Shown piece after piece: positions 9,627 through 18,819 of a DNA stretch of 64,000 nt. Position numbers and translations under genes: made by a program. This DNA comes from Phormidium ambiguum IAM M-71. Its GTDB lineage: Bacteria > Cyanobacteriota > Cyanobacteriia > Cyanobacteriales > Aerosakkonemataceae. Where the stretch lies: contig NZ_MRCE01000004.1 in assembly GCF_001904725.1 (NCBI RefSeq), positions 232,226-296,225 on the forward strand, given 5' to 3'. How positions within the stretch are numbered: position 1 is the first letter of the stretch; the number at the start of each line of letters is the position of its first letter. Below the pieces are notes generated by a model, which searched no databases, was not told where the DNA came from, and saw nothing but the letters and a program-made list of their open reading frames with translations.

Positions 9627-9887
9627 ATGACCTCAAAAGCAGATAATGAACCATCTTGGGAACCCATAAATAATTTAACCGTTCCATCGGGTTACACAGC
9701 TTCTGCACAGATTCAAACTAATCGCCAAGACAATCAAATTACTTTTCAAGAACTATCCAAAGCCGCTGCGCGAATTCAAGAAGACCCTTTAAAAGTAAAA
9801 CAATTAGCCGATCGAGTTTATCAGTTAATGTTGGAAGACTTACATCAAGAAAAACAAAGAAATAACAATTATGGAGGGTTATTTTGA
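9627..9887 (+). CDS. Small CIS-associated helical protein
   Basis: An 86-aa protein with no family that I can name. The C-terminus (LADRVYQLMLEDLHQEKQR, then NNNYGGLF) is predicted helical and charged. It resembles the C-terminus of the 1504-aa protein encoded two genes later. Its last codons overlap the next gene by 4 nt (TTGA), implying translational coupling to the tube protein. The location suggests a minor structural or assembly subunit of the CIS. Confidence 0.7.
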   Translation: MTSKADNEPSWEPINNLTVPSGYTASAQIQTNRQDNQITFQELSKAAARIQEDPLKVKQLADRVYQLMLEDLHQEKQRNNNYGGLF

Positions 9888-10888
9888 ACAAGAAAAAAAT
9901 AAGTTCCGCTTCAAGTAAAAAACTAGCATCAAGACCCAAAAAAATTACAGCCAAATCCAGCAACTCAAAACCTAAACCAATAAGCAAAAACAGCACTAAA
10001 AACCCTGCTGGCAAAAAAACAAGTACCAACCAATCCCAGACTAGCCAGCCAAAAGCCAAAAAAACCCCTAATAGTAATAACAAAACAACTGCCAAGCCAA
10101 GGAATAAATCTTCCCCAAAACCACAATCTAATAAAAACTCATCAATAAGCCGTAAATTTAATGTAGATTCAGCCATGAAAGTAGCTGAATCGGTACAGAA
10201 TTTATCTCAAAAAATTCAAAATGACGACTTAAAAGTAAATGATATTAAACAATTATCCAAATCTATTGATCCATTGATACCTAATTCATCAACGTGGCAA
10301 CAAAGTAAAAAAATCGTTGATAAATCACTTAATCTATTACAGCTAATTCAAGGTGAAAACACCAAAGTCAATAGTTCACAAAAAGTTGATGATTACCGAT
10401 CGAACTATATCACAAATAATCGCTTTTACGTAGAGATCGATCGGAACGTTCAAGCTGCTTTCAAAGAATTTTCTGGCATCAACGTCAAAATCAAAAAAGA
10501 CAATTATTTTGAAGGAGGAGTTAATGACCAAGTAAGAGTTCTTTTAGGCCATGCAGATTTTAGTGATGTTACACTCAAACGTGGAATGACTAACGATCTA
10601 ACTTTTTTAAATTGGATAATAGAAACCCTCAAAGATAAAGCAAACAATCGCCGGAATATTAATATTCTTTTATTTAACCAAGCTGGAGAAACAATGCAAG
10701 GTTACACCTTAATAGGCGCAATTCCAATTAGTTGGAAAGTACCTGGATTTCAAGCAGATGGAAATGCAGTAGCCATTGAAGAACTCACCTTAGCTTATGA
10801 AGGATTAAGTTTTATCCCCAAAGCAACTGGAAGTCGTCCCACTATCAATCTAAAACGTGATATACAAGGATTTTTCCCCAGTAAGTAA
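9884..10888 (+). CDS. CIS inner-tube protein (T4 gp19-like) with a long basic N-terminal extension
   Basis: A 334-aa protein. Residues about 178-334 (NRFYVEIDRNVQAAFKEFSG, GHADFSDVTLKRG, LTFLNWIIETL, AIEELTLAYEGLSF) are a clear gp19/Afp-type tube domain. Usual tube proteins are about 145-160 aa, so the first 175 residues are extra. Residues 1-90 are Lys/Ser/Asn-rich low complexity, followed by a helical linker. TTG at 9884 is taken as the start because GGAGGG lies 5 nt upstream and it overlaps the preceding stop. Such an extension would crowd a hexameric tube ring, so this copy may be a specialised tube-initiator ring near the baseplate, with the main tube gene outside the window. Confidence 0.85.
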   Translation: MNKKKISSASSKKLASRPKKITAKSSNSKPKPISKNSTKNPAGKKTSTNQSQTSQPKAKKTPNSNNKTTAKPRNKSSPKPQSNKNSSISRKFNVDSAMKVAESVQNLSQKIQNDDLKVNDIKQLSKSIDPLIPNSSTWQQSKKIVDKSLNLLQLIQGENTKVNSSQKVDDYRSNYITNNRFYVEIDRNVQAAFKEFSGINVKIKKDNYFEGGVNDQVRVLLGHADFSDVTLKRGMTNDLTFLNWIIETLKDKANNRRNINILLFNQAGETMQGYTLIGAIPISWKVPGFQADGNAVAIEELTLAYEGLSFIPKATGSRPTINLKRDIQGFFPSK

Positions 10889-10902
10889 TAGGTAAAATAA
10901 AA

Positions 10903-13900
10903 ATGGTTCATCATTCGGAAAATAAAAAAAACCTTAATATTAATAATCAAGTAAATTCCCTAGAAGAAACTAATTTAGGAAACGAAACAACATTACTATC
11001 ATCTGTTCCATTAGGTCAAAGCTTTTTATCACCCAAATTTATTTACCCTCAAGGTTCAAAAGTTTTTAATTTCATTGATTTATCATTTGGTTCTGGCAAT
11101 GATAATCATTTACAAGGCTTTTATGAGAAGGAATTATGGGAAGACTCTTCTTTGGATAATTCTACTTTAGAAAATCGAGAAAATACATCAACTGAATCAA
11201 AAACAAATCCCGAAACTTTCGCCGAAGTTCCTCCGCCAAGTCTATCTGATTCTATTGAGATACAGCCAAAAGACACTAAGCTAAATTCAATAGAAACTCC
11301 TCTTAAAAAAACGAATACAGTACAACGCCAGAAAGCTAATAATTACAAATCACACTTTTTCCAAAAAAAGGTGGAATCTGCCAGAGAGAAAAAATCACAT
11401 AGTAACAATATTCATAGTCCAGAAAAATCAATTTCTATTCCTGAAATCCAAACAACTGCCGAAGCACTAATAAATCCTGAAAATCCGGCTAACCAACCTG
11501 AATTTGATTTTACTTATATTAATAATTCAAGAACCAATTTAACTGGAAATTCAGACGAAACCAGAGTTAACAGAAGTGCCAACCATCAGGGAAATACTAA
11601 CAAATCACCAGAGTTTGATTCTCCTTTTATTAATAGCTCAAGTAATAATTTCACGGAGAATCAAGACAATACCAGAGTTAGTAGAAGTAGTAACCATCAG
11701 GAAAATATTAGTAACTCATCAGAATCTAATTCTTCTTTTATTCCTAACCCAAGTACAAAGTTCACCGAAAAGTCAGACAATACCAGAGTTAACAGAAGTG
11801 CCAACCATCAGAAAAATAATAGCAATTCAGCAAAAGTTGATTCTCCTTTTATTACCAACTCAAATACAAATTTAACTGTAAATCCAGACGATAACATAGT
11901 TCATAGAAGTGCCAACCACCAGGAAAATATTACCAATTCATCGGAATTTGATTCTTCTTTAATTCCTAACTCAAGTAACAATTTAACGGAAAATCTAGAC
12001 AATAATATAGTTAACAGAAGTGCCAACCACCAGGAAAATATTACCAATTCATCGGAATTTGATTCGGCTTCTATTTACAATGAAAGTAGCAATTTAACGG
12101 AAAATCTAGACAATAATACAGTTAGCAGAAGTAGCAACCATCGGGAAAATATTAGCAAATCACCAGAGTTTGATTCTTCTTTAATTCCTAACTCAAGTAC
12201 CAATTTAACGGAAAATCCAGACAATAACATAGTTAGCAGAAGTGCCAACTACCAGGAAAATATTACCAATTCATCGGAATTTAATTCGGCTTCTATTGCC
12301 AATGCAAGTAGCAATTTAACGGAAAATACAAACAATAATATAGTTAGCAAAAATGCCAATCACCAGGGAAACATTACCAATTCATCAGAATTTGATTCAG
12401 CTTCTATTGTCAATGCAAGTAGCAATTTAACGGAAAATCTAGACAATAACATAGTTAACAGAAGCGCCAACCACCAGGAAAACACAACTAACTCATCGGA
12501 ATTTAATTCGGCTTCTACTCCCTATTCAAGTAGCAATTTCACGGAAAATATAAACAATAACATAGTTAACAAAAGTAGCAATCATCAGGAAAGTATTAGC
12601 AACTCACCAGAGTTTGATTCTTCTTTAATTCCTAACTCAAGTAGCAATTTCACGGAAAATATAAACAATAAAATAGTTAACAGAAGTGCCAGCCACCAGG
12701 AAAATATTACCAATTCATCGGAATTTGATTCGGCTTCTCTTCCCCATTTAAGTAGCAATTTCACGGAAAATATAAACAATAAAATAGTTAACAGAAGCGC
12801 CAACCACCAGGAAAATATTACCAATTCATCGGAATTTGATTCGGCTTCTCTTCCCCATTCAAGTAGCAATTTCACGGAAAATATAAACAATAAAATAGTT
12901 AACAGAAGTGCCAGCCACCAGGAAAATATTACCAATTCATCGGAATTTGATTCGGCTTCTCTTCCCCATTTAAGTAGCAATTTCACGGAAAATATAAACA
13001 ATAAAATAGTTAACAGAAGCGCCAACCACCAGGAAAACATTACCAATTCATCGGAATTTAATTCGGCTTCTACTCCCTATTCAAGTAGCAATTTCACGGA
13101 AAATATAAACAATAAAATAGTTAACAGAAGTGCCAACCAACAGGAAAGTATTAGCAACTCACCAGAGTTTGATTCTTCTTTAATTCCTAACTCAAGTAGC
13201 AATTTCACGGAAAATCTAGACAATAAAATAGTTAACAGAAGTGCCAGCCACCAGGAAAACACAACTAACTCATCGGAATTTGATTCGGCTTCTCTTTCCC
13301 ATTCAAGTAGCAATTTCACGGAAAATCTAGACAATAATATAGTTAGCAGAAGTGCCAGCCATCAGGGAAAGACAACTAACTCATTGGAATTTAATTCGGC
13401 TTCTCTTCCCCATTCAAGTAACAATTTAACGGAAAATCTAGACAATAACATAGTTAACAGAAGTGCCATTCACCAGGAAAACATTACCAATTCATCGGAA
13501 TTTGATTTGGCTTCTATTCCCAATGCAAGTAACAATTTAACGGAAAATCTAGACAACACCATAATTAACAGAAGTGCTAATCATCAAGAAAATATTAGTA
13601 ATTCACCGGAATTTGATTCTTCTTTAATTAATAACTCAAATACAAATTTGACCGAAAAGATAGACAAGAGTATCATTAATCAAAATATTAATAATGATGA
13701 TAATAATTATACTTCTTTATCCAAGCCAAATAAAACTTTAATTCAAAAAATGGGAGAAATTTATGGAAATCTTAAAAGTAGTTTTAATGATGATAAGGAA
13801 AGAAATTATACGTCTAGACAAGAATTATCAGGTGCCAGTGATACTTTCGATACACAAAATAATTCTGTAGTTCAGACGCAAAATATAGAAAGTCCGCCAG

Positions 13901-15417
13901 AGATCATTCAAACCCGATCGCACAAAAATAAAACCTTCTTTAGTAATAAATTTATTAAATCAAACCAACCCAAAAATAAGTCGAATGTCAATCAGGTAGT
14001 AGCAAATCAATCAGTACAAAAATCCTCTTTACTAGAAGGGGAAACAAATCAAAATATAATGTCAGTGGAGCAACAAAAAAATGTTGAACCTGTTGCACAA
14101 AATTCACCAATAATTCAACGATCGCAACCAGAGGCATTCTTTTCAGATTCACCGAATAATATTGCGCCTATCGATCCAACTTCATCAACTACTGATGAAA
14201 ATTTATTAGCTCAAAAATCAATCGAAGAAGCAGAAACAACCGAAGCGAATTCTATTACTCAGAGACAAGAAATACCGAAAATCGACTTGCCAACCAAATC
14301 ATTACCTATTGAATTTTCAGAAAATGTTGATACAGGAAGTCAGTTTTTCTCTCAACCTCAGATATCAGAACCAAAATCAAACTTTTCTAATAAAATTGTT
14401 TTACCCAACTCTATAACACCGACAACTAAAGTAACCCAAAGAAAGATTGAATTATCACAACCTGTTGAATCTTCTACACAAGAATCGCTGTTATCTAATA
14501 TTACTAGCGAACCTAATATTGTGCAAAAGCGATCGCCATCTCTCTCTGCCGACTCTGATTCTACTTTGAAAACAGAAGATCGATCGCAATTAACTGAACT
14601 TAGCACTTCAAACTCTCAAACCGTAGCACAAATGTTAGCCGAAACAGGAGAAATTCCTTTAATACCTACCGTTTTACAAAAATTAACACCTCAAAATATA
14701 ATTAATCGCTCAAAACTTTCCTCAAACACTCCCTTAGTTGAATCCGAGCAATTTTCTCAGCTTAATAATCAGCAAAACAATACTCCTAATACCATAGCTG
14801 CAAAATTTAATTCATTGGACAATGAATTAAATTTAAAATTAGACAATAAAACACCATTGCAAGTGCCAAAAATCCAACAACAAAGGCAATTGAATGAAAC
14901 AGCAAATGTTCCTAATTCTTGGTCAAGTATTGAGGAATTACTCGGTGAAACTAGTGGACAAAAAACTGAATCCAGTTTAGTACAAACCTTTGCCACTAAT
15001 GAACAAGAAATGGACGCTGAATCAAGTCAAGAACAGCAATCTTCCGATATCCGTAGTTCAATGTTGTTACCACCTGGAGTAAGTATGGGAGTCAATGGGC
15101 CAAAAAGTTTAGGTTTACTTGAACAACCAAGTTCTCTCCAACAGTTAATGCAAACATCTCTACAAGCTAGTGTTGAAATTAAAGAAGCTACTGCTACTCG
15201 TCAAGGGGAAAGTTTGCAACCGATTAAAGCAGAAGATTTAATGAGTTTTATTTCGGCAACACCGCAGAATGAATCAGCACAAAAACAGGAGGAAAAAGAA
15301 GAAAATACCGATCGTATTGAAGAATTAGCCAGAGAAATTTACTGTTTAATTCGGCAAAGGTTAGAAGTAGAAAGAGAGCGTCATGGTGATTACTACTCTG
15401 GTCGGTTACTTTGGTAA
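10903..15417 (+). CDS. Giant repeat protein of the CIS operon
   Basis: A 1504-aa protein with no enzymatic domain that I recognise. After about 220 residues of polar sequence come 19 tandem 37-aa repeats (residues 223-925), Asn/Ser-rich with the core HQENITNSSEFDS. A long Q/S/N-rich region with scattered V/I-Q-R/K motifs follows. The conserved-looking end (LAREIYCLIRQRLEVERER, then YYSGRLLW) is helical. It lies directly between the tube gene and the baseplate gene. The length, repeats and position suggest a flexible scaffold, a length-determining or surface-linking protein, or a cargo. Which of these cannot be told from sequence. No signal peptide or transmembrane helix is visible. Confidence 0.75.
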   Translation: MVHHSENKKNLNINNQVNSLEETNLGNETTLLSSVPLGQSFLSPKFIYPQGSKVFNFIDLSFGSGNDNHLQGFYEKELWEDSSLDNSTLENRENTSTESKTNPETFAEVPPPSLSDSIEIQPKDTKLNSIETPLKKTNTVQRQKANNYKSHFFQKKVESAREKKSHSNNIHSPEKSISIPEIQTTAEALINPENPANQPEFDFTYINNSRTNLTGNSDETRVNRSANHQGNTNKSPEFDSPFINSSSNNFTENQDNTRVSRSSNHQENISNSSESNSSFIPNPSTKFTEKSDNTRVNRSANHQKNNSNSAKVDSPFITNSNTNLTVNPDDNIVHRSANHQENITNSSEFDSSLIPNSSNNLTENLDNNIVNRSANHQENITNSSEFDSASIYNESSNLTENLDNNTVSRSSNHRENISKSPEFDSSLIPNSSTNLTENPDNNIVSRSANYQENITNSSEFNSASIANASSNLTENTNNNIVSKNANHQGNITNSSEFDSASIVNASSNLTENLDNNIVNRSANHQENTTNSSEFNSASTPYSSSNFTENINNNIVNKSSNHQESISNSPEFDSSLIPNSSSNFTENINNKIVNRSASHQENITNSSEFDSASLPHLSSNFTENINNKIVNRSANHQENITNSSEFDSASLPHSSSNFTENINNKIVNRSASHQENITNSSEFDSASLPHLSSNFTENINNKIVNRSANHQENITNSSEFNSASTPYSSSNFTENINNKIVNRSANQQESISNSPEFDSSLIPNSSSNFTENLDNKIVNRSASHQENTTNSSEFDSASLSHSSSNFTENLDNNIVSRSASHQGKTTNSLEFNSASLPHSSNNLTENLDNNIVNRSAIHQENITNSSEFDLASIPNASNNLTENLDNTIINRSANHQENISNSPEFDSSLINNSNTNLTEKIDKSIINQNINNDDNNYTSLSKPNKTLIQKMGEIYGNLKSSFNDDKERNYTSRQELSGASDTFDTQNNSVVQTQNIESPPEIIQTRSHKNKTFFSNKFIKSNQPKNKSNVNQVVANQSVQKSSLLEGETNQNIMSVEQQKNVEPVAQNSPIIQRSQPEAFFSDSPNNIAPIDPTSSTTDENLLAQKSIEEAETTEANSITQRQEIPKIDLPTKSLPIEFSENVDTGSQFFSQPQISEPKSNFSNKIVLPNSITPTTKVTQRKIELSQPVESSTQESLLSNITSEPNIVQKRSPSLSADSDSTLKTEDRSQLTELSTSNSQTVAQMLAETGEIPLIPTVLQKLTPQNIINRSKLSSNTPLVESEQFSQLNNQQNNTPNTIAAKFNSLDNELNLKLDNKTPLQVPKIQQQRQLNETANVPNSWSSIEELLGETSGQKTESSLVQTFATNEQEMDAESSQEQQSSDIRSSMLLPPGVSMGVNGPKSLGLLEQPSSLQQLMQTSLQASVEIKEATATRQGESLQPIKAEDLMSFISATPQNESAQKQEEKEENTDRIEELAREIYCLIRQRLEVERERHGDYYSGRLLW
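11569..13677 (+). repeat. 19 tandem 111-bp coding repeats
   Basis: Nineteen units of exactly 111 bp (37 codons) run without any length change, each beginning at the codons for [N/S/H][R/K]. Internal units are nearly identical. Units 11-12 and 13-14 look like a 222-bp doublet duplication, so the array has expanded recently. A decayed partial unit precedes it (from about 11500). Confidence 0.95.
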
Positions 15418-15469
15418 ATCATGAAATATAGCGGAATTTTAAATAGGATTTATTAATTTAGGAGGAAAT

Positions 15470-16657
15470 ATGCCAGTTCAAAAAAACAATAATAAAAATA
15501 TTAAAGGAAATAATCCTACTAAGCCAAATAAACCGTCTCGTAGAACCAACAATCAATCCTCAGCAATTAATAAAAAAAGTCAGAAATCCAACGATTCATC
15601 AATTAAGAAAAAGCCAGTTTATAATCCTCCTGAAAATAGTGGGAATCAACAAAAACCTACTGTATATAGTCAAGTTGACAATGCCCTTCAAAAAGGCAGT
15701 AAATTTTTAGATAAAGCTAATAATACTATTCAAAAATTTGACAGAACAACTAATAGAATTATCGAGCTTTTTGAGGGTGGTACAAATAGAAAGCCAGAAT
15801 CTTTGCAGCCTTTTAAGGTTGTAACAAAATTAGCCACAGCAACAAACGAAAGACTTGTTAAAGCACAACTTAGACCCGAAGATAATCCAAATCAAGCGAT
15901 CGAATTTATGTTTAATCCAACTGATTTACAATTTAATCGATCGGTTGAAATCAAAGAGCAAGAAGGAGTCAAAACTCAAAAAGGCTTACCCAAAGTTAAC
16001 TTTGCTTTTGTCCAAGCTTGGACTCTTAAGCTATCAAATCTCCTCTTTGACACTTATGAACAAAGAACTGATGTGATAGAGGAAATTCAACCTATTTTAG
16101 ATACAGTTGATTTTACCAAGTTTAGTGGAAATCAAACAGTTAAACGACCACCAGTTTATTATTTTACATGGGGAGAGCGCGACTATCTTCGCTGTATGGT
16201 TAACAGTATCTCTTATAAATTGACTATGTTTTTGCCTGATGGTACACCAGTTCGGGCTTTAGTTAATTTAGATTTAAAAGAAGTAGATGATAGCCCTACT
16301 TTTAAAACGCCCGATCCCAAGGCAGCACAATCTGAAGAGTCAAAAGCTGGTTCTAATTTATTCGGGGGTATTATGGGGATGGGTTTTAATTACATGAAGA
16401 ATACGATCAATAAAATTAAAAATCAGGAACAATCTAGCCCTAAAAATTCTACCAACTCAAAATCTAACCTGCCAAATAAAAAATCTCTCTCTGGTTCCAC
16501 AACTTCAACCAGAGGAAAAAAACGTCCTGGTTCCACAACTTCAACCGGAGGAAAAAAACGTCCTGGTTCCGCAACTTTAACCGGAGGAAAAAAACGTCTT
16601 GGTTCCACAACTTCAGCCCGAAAATCTAGCTCTATTAAAAAGGGAAAGAAAAAATAA
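15470..16657 (+). CDS. CIS tube/baseplate protein (Afp7-class N-domain) with basic tails
   Basis: A 395-aa protein behind a strong AGGAGG site. Residues about 125-280 (IEFMFNPTDLQFNRSVEIKE, FAFVQAWTLKLSNLLFDTYE, RPPVYYFTWGERDYLRCMV, MFLPDGTPVRALVNLDLKEV) match the CIS tube-protein domain of Afp7/gp53-like baseplate proteins, which in many systems is followed by a LysM domain. No LysM is visible here. Instead the N-terminal 70 residues and the last 75 residues are Lys-rich low complexity. The latter hold 12-aa repeats (GSTTSTRGKKRP). In the family it joins tube to spike or baseplate. Confidence 0.85.
   Translation: MPVQKNNNKNIKGNNPTKPNKPSRRTNNQSSAINKKSQKSNDSSIKKKPVYNPPENSGNQQKPTVYSQVDNALQKGSKFLDKANNTIQKFDRTTNRIIELFEGGTNRKPESLQPFKVVTKLATATNERLVKAQLRPEDNPNQAIEFMFNPTDLQFNRSVEIKEQEGVKTQKGLPKVNFAFVQAWTLKLSNLLFDTYEQRTDVIEEIQPILDTVDFTKFSGNQTVKRPPVYYFTWGERDYLRCMVNSISYKLTMFLPDGTPVRALVNLDLKEVDDSPTFKTPDPKAAQSEESKAGSNLFGGIMGMGFNYMKNTINKIKNQEQSSPKNSTNSKSNLPNKKSLSGSTTSTRGKKRPGSTTSTGGKKRPGSATLTGGKKRLGSTTSARKSSSIKKGKKK
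16493..16620 (+). repeat. 36-bp coding repeats at the end of the baseplate gene
   Basis: Three full 36-bp units and one partial unit encode GSTTST[R/G]GKKRP-type repeats. They create a strongly basic C-terminal tail. Confidence 0.85.
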
Positions 16658-16688
16658 TAACTAAAGCTTGTATTTAAAGAGGTAAAAA

Positions 16689-18716
16689 ATGGCTAGAAAA
16701 TCACTTTATGTATCTGCTCCATTAGTAAGAATTGAAGGAGTAGACCCAGAGACAAGCAAAAGATTTATTGATGATATTCTGCAAATTTCTGTAGAAGAGA
16801 GCAATCATTTACCGGGAATGTTTACTATTGTTGTTAATAACCCTTATGCTCCTACAGACCAAGAGACAAAAACCTGGCAATATGATTCATTTATTCAGAT
16901 TGGTAGAAGAGTAAAAATTGGTTTTATTGGTAGTACAACCAAAGCTCCAGAATTTGATGATGATAATCAAGATGATATTATTGATGGAGAAATTACAGCT
17001 ATTGAAACTCATTTTACTAGCCAAACCCAAGCACCTATTGTAATTCGCGGTTATGATGTGGCTCATCGGTTACATCGGGGACGTTATATTCGGTCTTTTC
17101 AAAATTATACTGATACCGATATTGTTGCAGAAATTGCCACAGAATTGAGTATAAACATTGGAGAACTTCAACCAAGTGGCGACCCTCACGAATATGTTTT
17201 TCAAGAAAATCAAACTAACATGGAATTTTTGCGTCAAAGAGCCGCAAGAATTGGGTTTGAGTTATTTGTGAGAGATGGTAAACTCTACTTTCGACAACCT
17301 CAAGCTAGCGAAATTTTAAAACTGAAATGGTCAAAAGATATTTCTAGTTTTCGAGTGCGGGTCACAACTGCTGAACAAGTCAGTGCTGTAGAGGTGAGAA
17401 GTTGGGATTATAGGCGCAAAGAACCTATTGTTTCTAATGTGGAAAATGACCAAGTATTAACCTTTACTAAATATGGTGATGGTAGCGAAAATAGCCGTAA
17501 ATTTGGGTTGAATAGTCCGGCTCCGAAAATGATAGTTGTAGATAAGCCAGTTGCTACTCTTAAACAAGCTGATGTTATGGCACAAGCTTTGTTTAATGAG
17601 TTGGGAGGAGAGTTTGTTTATGCTGATGCTCAAGCACCTGGAGATACTAGACTCCGCACAGGGAAAATTGTGGAGTTAGAGGGAATGGGACGCTACGATG
17701 GGCAATATTACATCACTGAAAGTCGTCATATTTTTTATCAAGGAATTTATACTACCGAGTTTAGCGTGCGCGGTTTACGAGGCGGTAATTTATTTCAAAC
17801 TATGTCTTCGGCGACGAAATTAAAACCGGGACAAACACATTTAGTTGGTATTGTTACTGATAATAAAGACCCGGAAGGATGGGGAAGGGTGCGGGTAAAG
17901 TTTCCCACTCTTACACCGGAAAAAGATAGTACTGCTCATGCAAGTTATTGGGCACGAATGGTGAGTATTGGTGCGGGTGATGGGCGGGGTTTTGATTGTT
18001 TACCGGAGATTAATGATGAAGTTTTAGTGGCTTTTGAACATGGTGATATTCATCGTCCTTATATTATTGGTAGTGTGTGGAATGGGAAAGATAAGCCACC
18101 AGAAAAGGTAGAAGATACAGTAACGGATAAAGGCAAAGTGCGTTTAAGAACTTTTAAAACTCGCCAAGGTCATTTGTTGCAATTTGTGGAAGATGATAAG
18201 GATGGTAGTCGTGCTGGGGTTTATCTTCAAACTAGTGGAGGACATAAGATTCGTTTGAATGATAGTGATGGTTCTATTGAGATTGAAACTGCTAATCAAC
18301 AGCGGATTTCTTTGAACGATCGCAACTCTAACATCACTATCCAATCCCAAGGTAATATTAACCTCAACCCTGGCGGAGAAGTTGTGGTTTCCGGTAATAT
18401 TCGTTGCCAAAGTTTATTATCAGGTGTAGTATCGATCGGTACTCAAACCAGTGGCGCTGTTAATGTTGGGCAAACTTTAAATAACTTACAAAAACAAGCC
18501 CAATCAAATAATCAAACCGACCAACAACCACCAAAGCAATCTCAGCTAAATAATCAAACAAATTACCAAAAAGAACAAGAACTTACAAACCTGAAAAATC
18601 GCATCCAACAAAATCCTCAGTTGACTGGGTATAACTCAAACCCAAATATCTCAACAATAAATAATTCTGAAAATCTACCACAGATCGATCCTTTAAAACC
18701 AAAAGAAAATCTGTAA
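16689..18716 (+). CDS. VgrG-like spike/baseplate protein (Afp8-class)
   Basis: A 675-aa protein. Residues 1-345 fit the gp27-like (phage late control D) part (ESNHLPGMFTIVVNNPYAP, QENQTNMEFLRQRAARIGFE). Residues about 383-470 are the gp5-type OB domain (HLVGIVTDNKDPEGWGRVRV, GFDCLPEINDEVLVAFEHGD). Residues about 500-590 show short beta-needle repeats (GHKIRLNDSDGSIEIETA, ITIQSQGNINLNPGG). The last 80 residues are a Gln/Asn-rich tail with no PAAR motif. In the family this trimer forms the membrane-piercing spike. It starts 31 nt after the previous gene with an AGAGG site. Confidence 0.92.
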   Translation: MARKSLYVSAPLVRIEGVDPETSKRFIDDILQISVEESNHLPGMFTIVVNNPYAPTDQETKTWQYDSFIQIGRRVKIGFIGSTTKAPEFDDDNQDDIIDGEITAIETHFTSQTQAPIVIRGYDVAHRLHRGRYIRSFQNYTDTDIVAEIATELSINIGELQPSGDPHEYVFQENQTNMEFLRQRAARIGFELFVRDGKLYFRQPQASEILKLKWSKDISSFRVRVTTAEQVSAVEVRSWDYRRKEPIVSNVENDQVLTFTKYGDGSENSRKFGLNSPAPKMIVVDKPVATLKQADVMAQALFNELGGEFVYADAQAPGDTRLRTGKIVELEGMGRYDGQYYITESRHIFYQGIYTTEFSVRGLRGGNLFQTMSSATKLKPGQTHLVGIVTDNKDPEGWGRVRVKFPTLTPEKDSTAHASYWARMVSIGAGDGRGFDCLPEINDEVLVAFEHGDIHRPYIIGSVWNGKDKPPEKVEDTVTDKGKVRLRTFKTRQGHLLQFVEDDKDGSRAGVYLQTSGGHKIRLNDSDGSIEIETANQQRISLNDRNSNITIQSQGNINLNPGGEVVVSGNIRCQSLLSGVVSIGTQTSGAVNVGQTLNNLQKQAQSNNQTDQQPPKQSQLNNQTNYQKEQELTNLKNRIQQNPQLTGYNSNPNISTINNSENLPQIDPLKPKENL

Positions 18717-18737
18717 TTTTTCTTGCTTGGTATTAAG

Positions 18738-18808
18738 GTACTATTAGACCTTTGTAGAATAGTACTGAAAAACCAGCTTTGCTAGAGTGATAGCAATTCT
18801 AAGCTGGT
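18738..18808 (+). promoter_or_regulatory. Two consecutive hairpins before the gp25 gene
   Basis: GTACTATT/AATAGTAC (18738-18765) and ACCAGCTT...AAGCTGGT with an inner GCTA/TAGC (18772-18808) form two stems in the 103-bp gap between spike and gp25 genes. There is no T-run. They could tune expression or stability inside the operon. The second stem overlaps the alternative GTG start at 18787, which argues for the ATG at 18820. Confidence 0.5.
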
Positions 18809-18819
18809 GGGTGGTTGGT

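Noticed and set aside
12585..13334. Minus-strand open frames with repeated LLLTILLFIFSVKLLL-type peptides
   Set aside because: They are antisense shadows of the 111-bp coding repeats and only look hydrophobic because the sense strand is Asn/Ser-rich.
11569..13677. CRISPR-like or satellite repeat array
   Set aside because: The units are exact multiples of three, lie in one open frame and encode a 37-aa repeat. There are no unique spacers.
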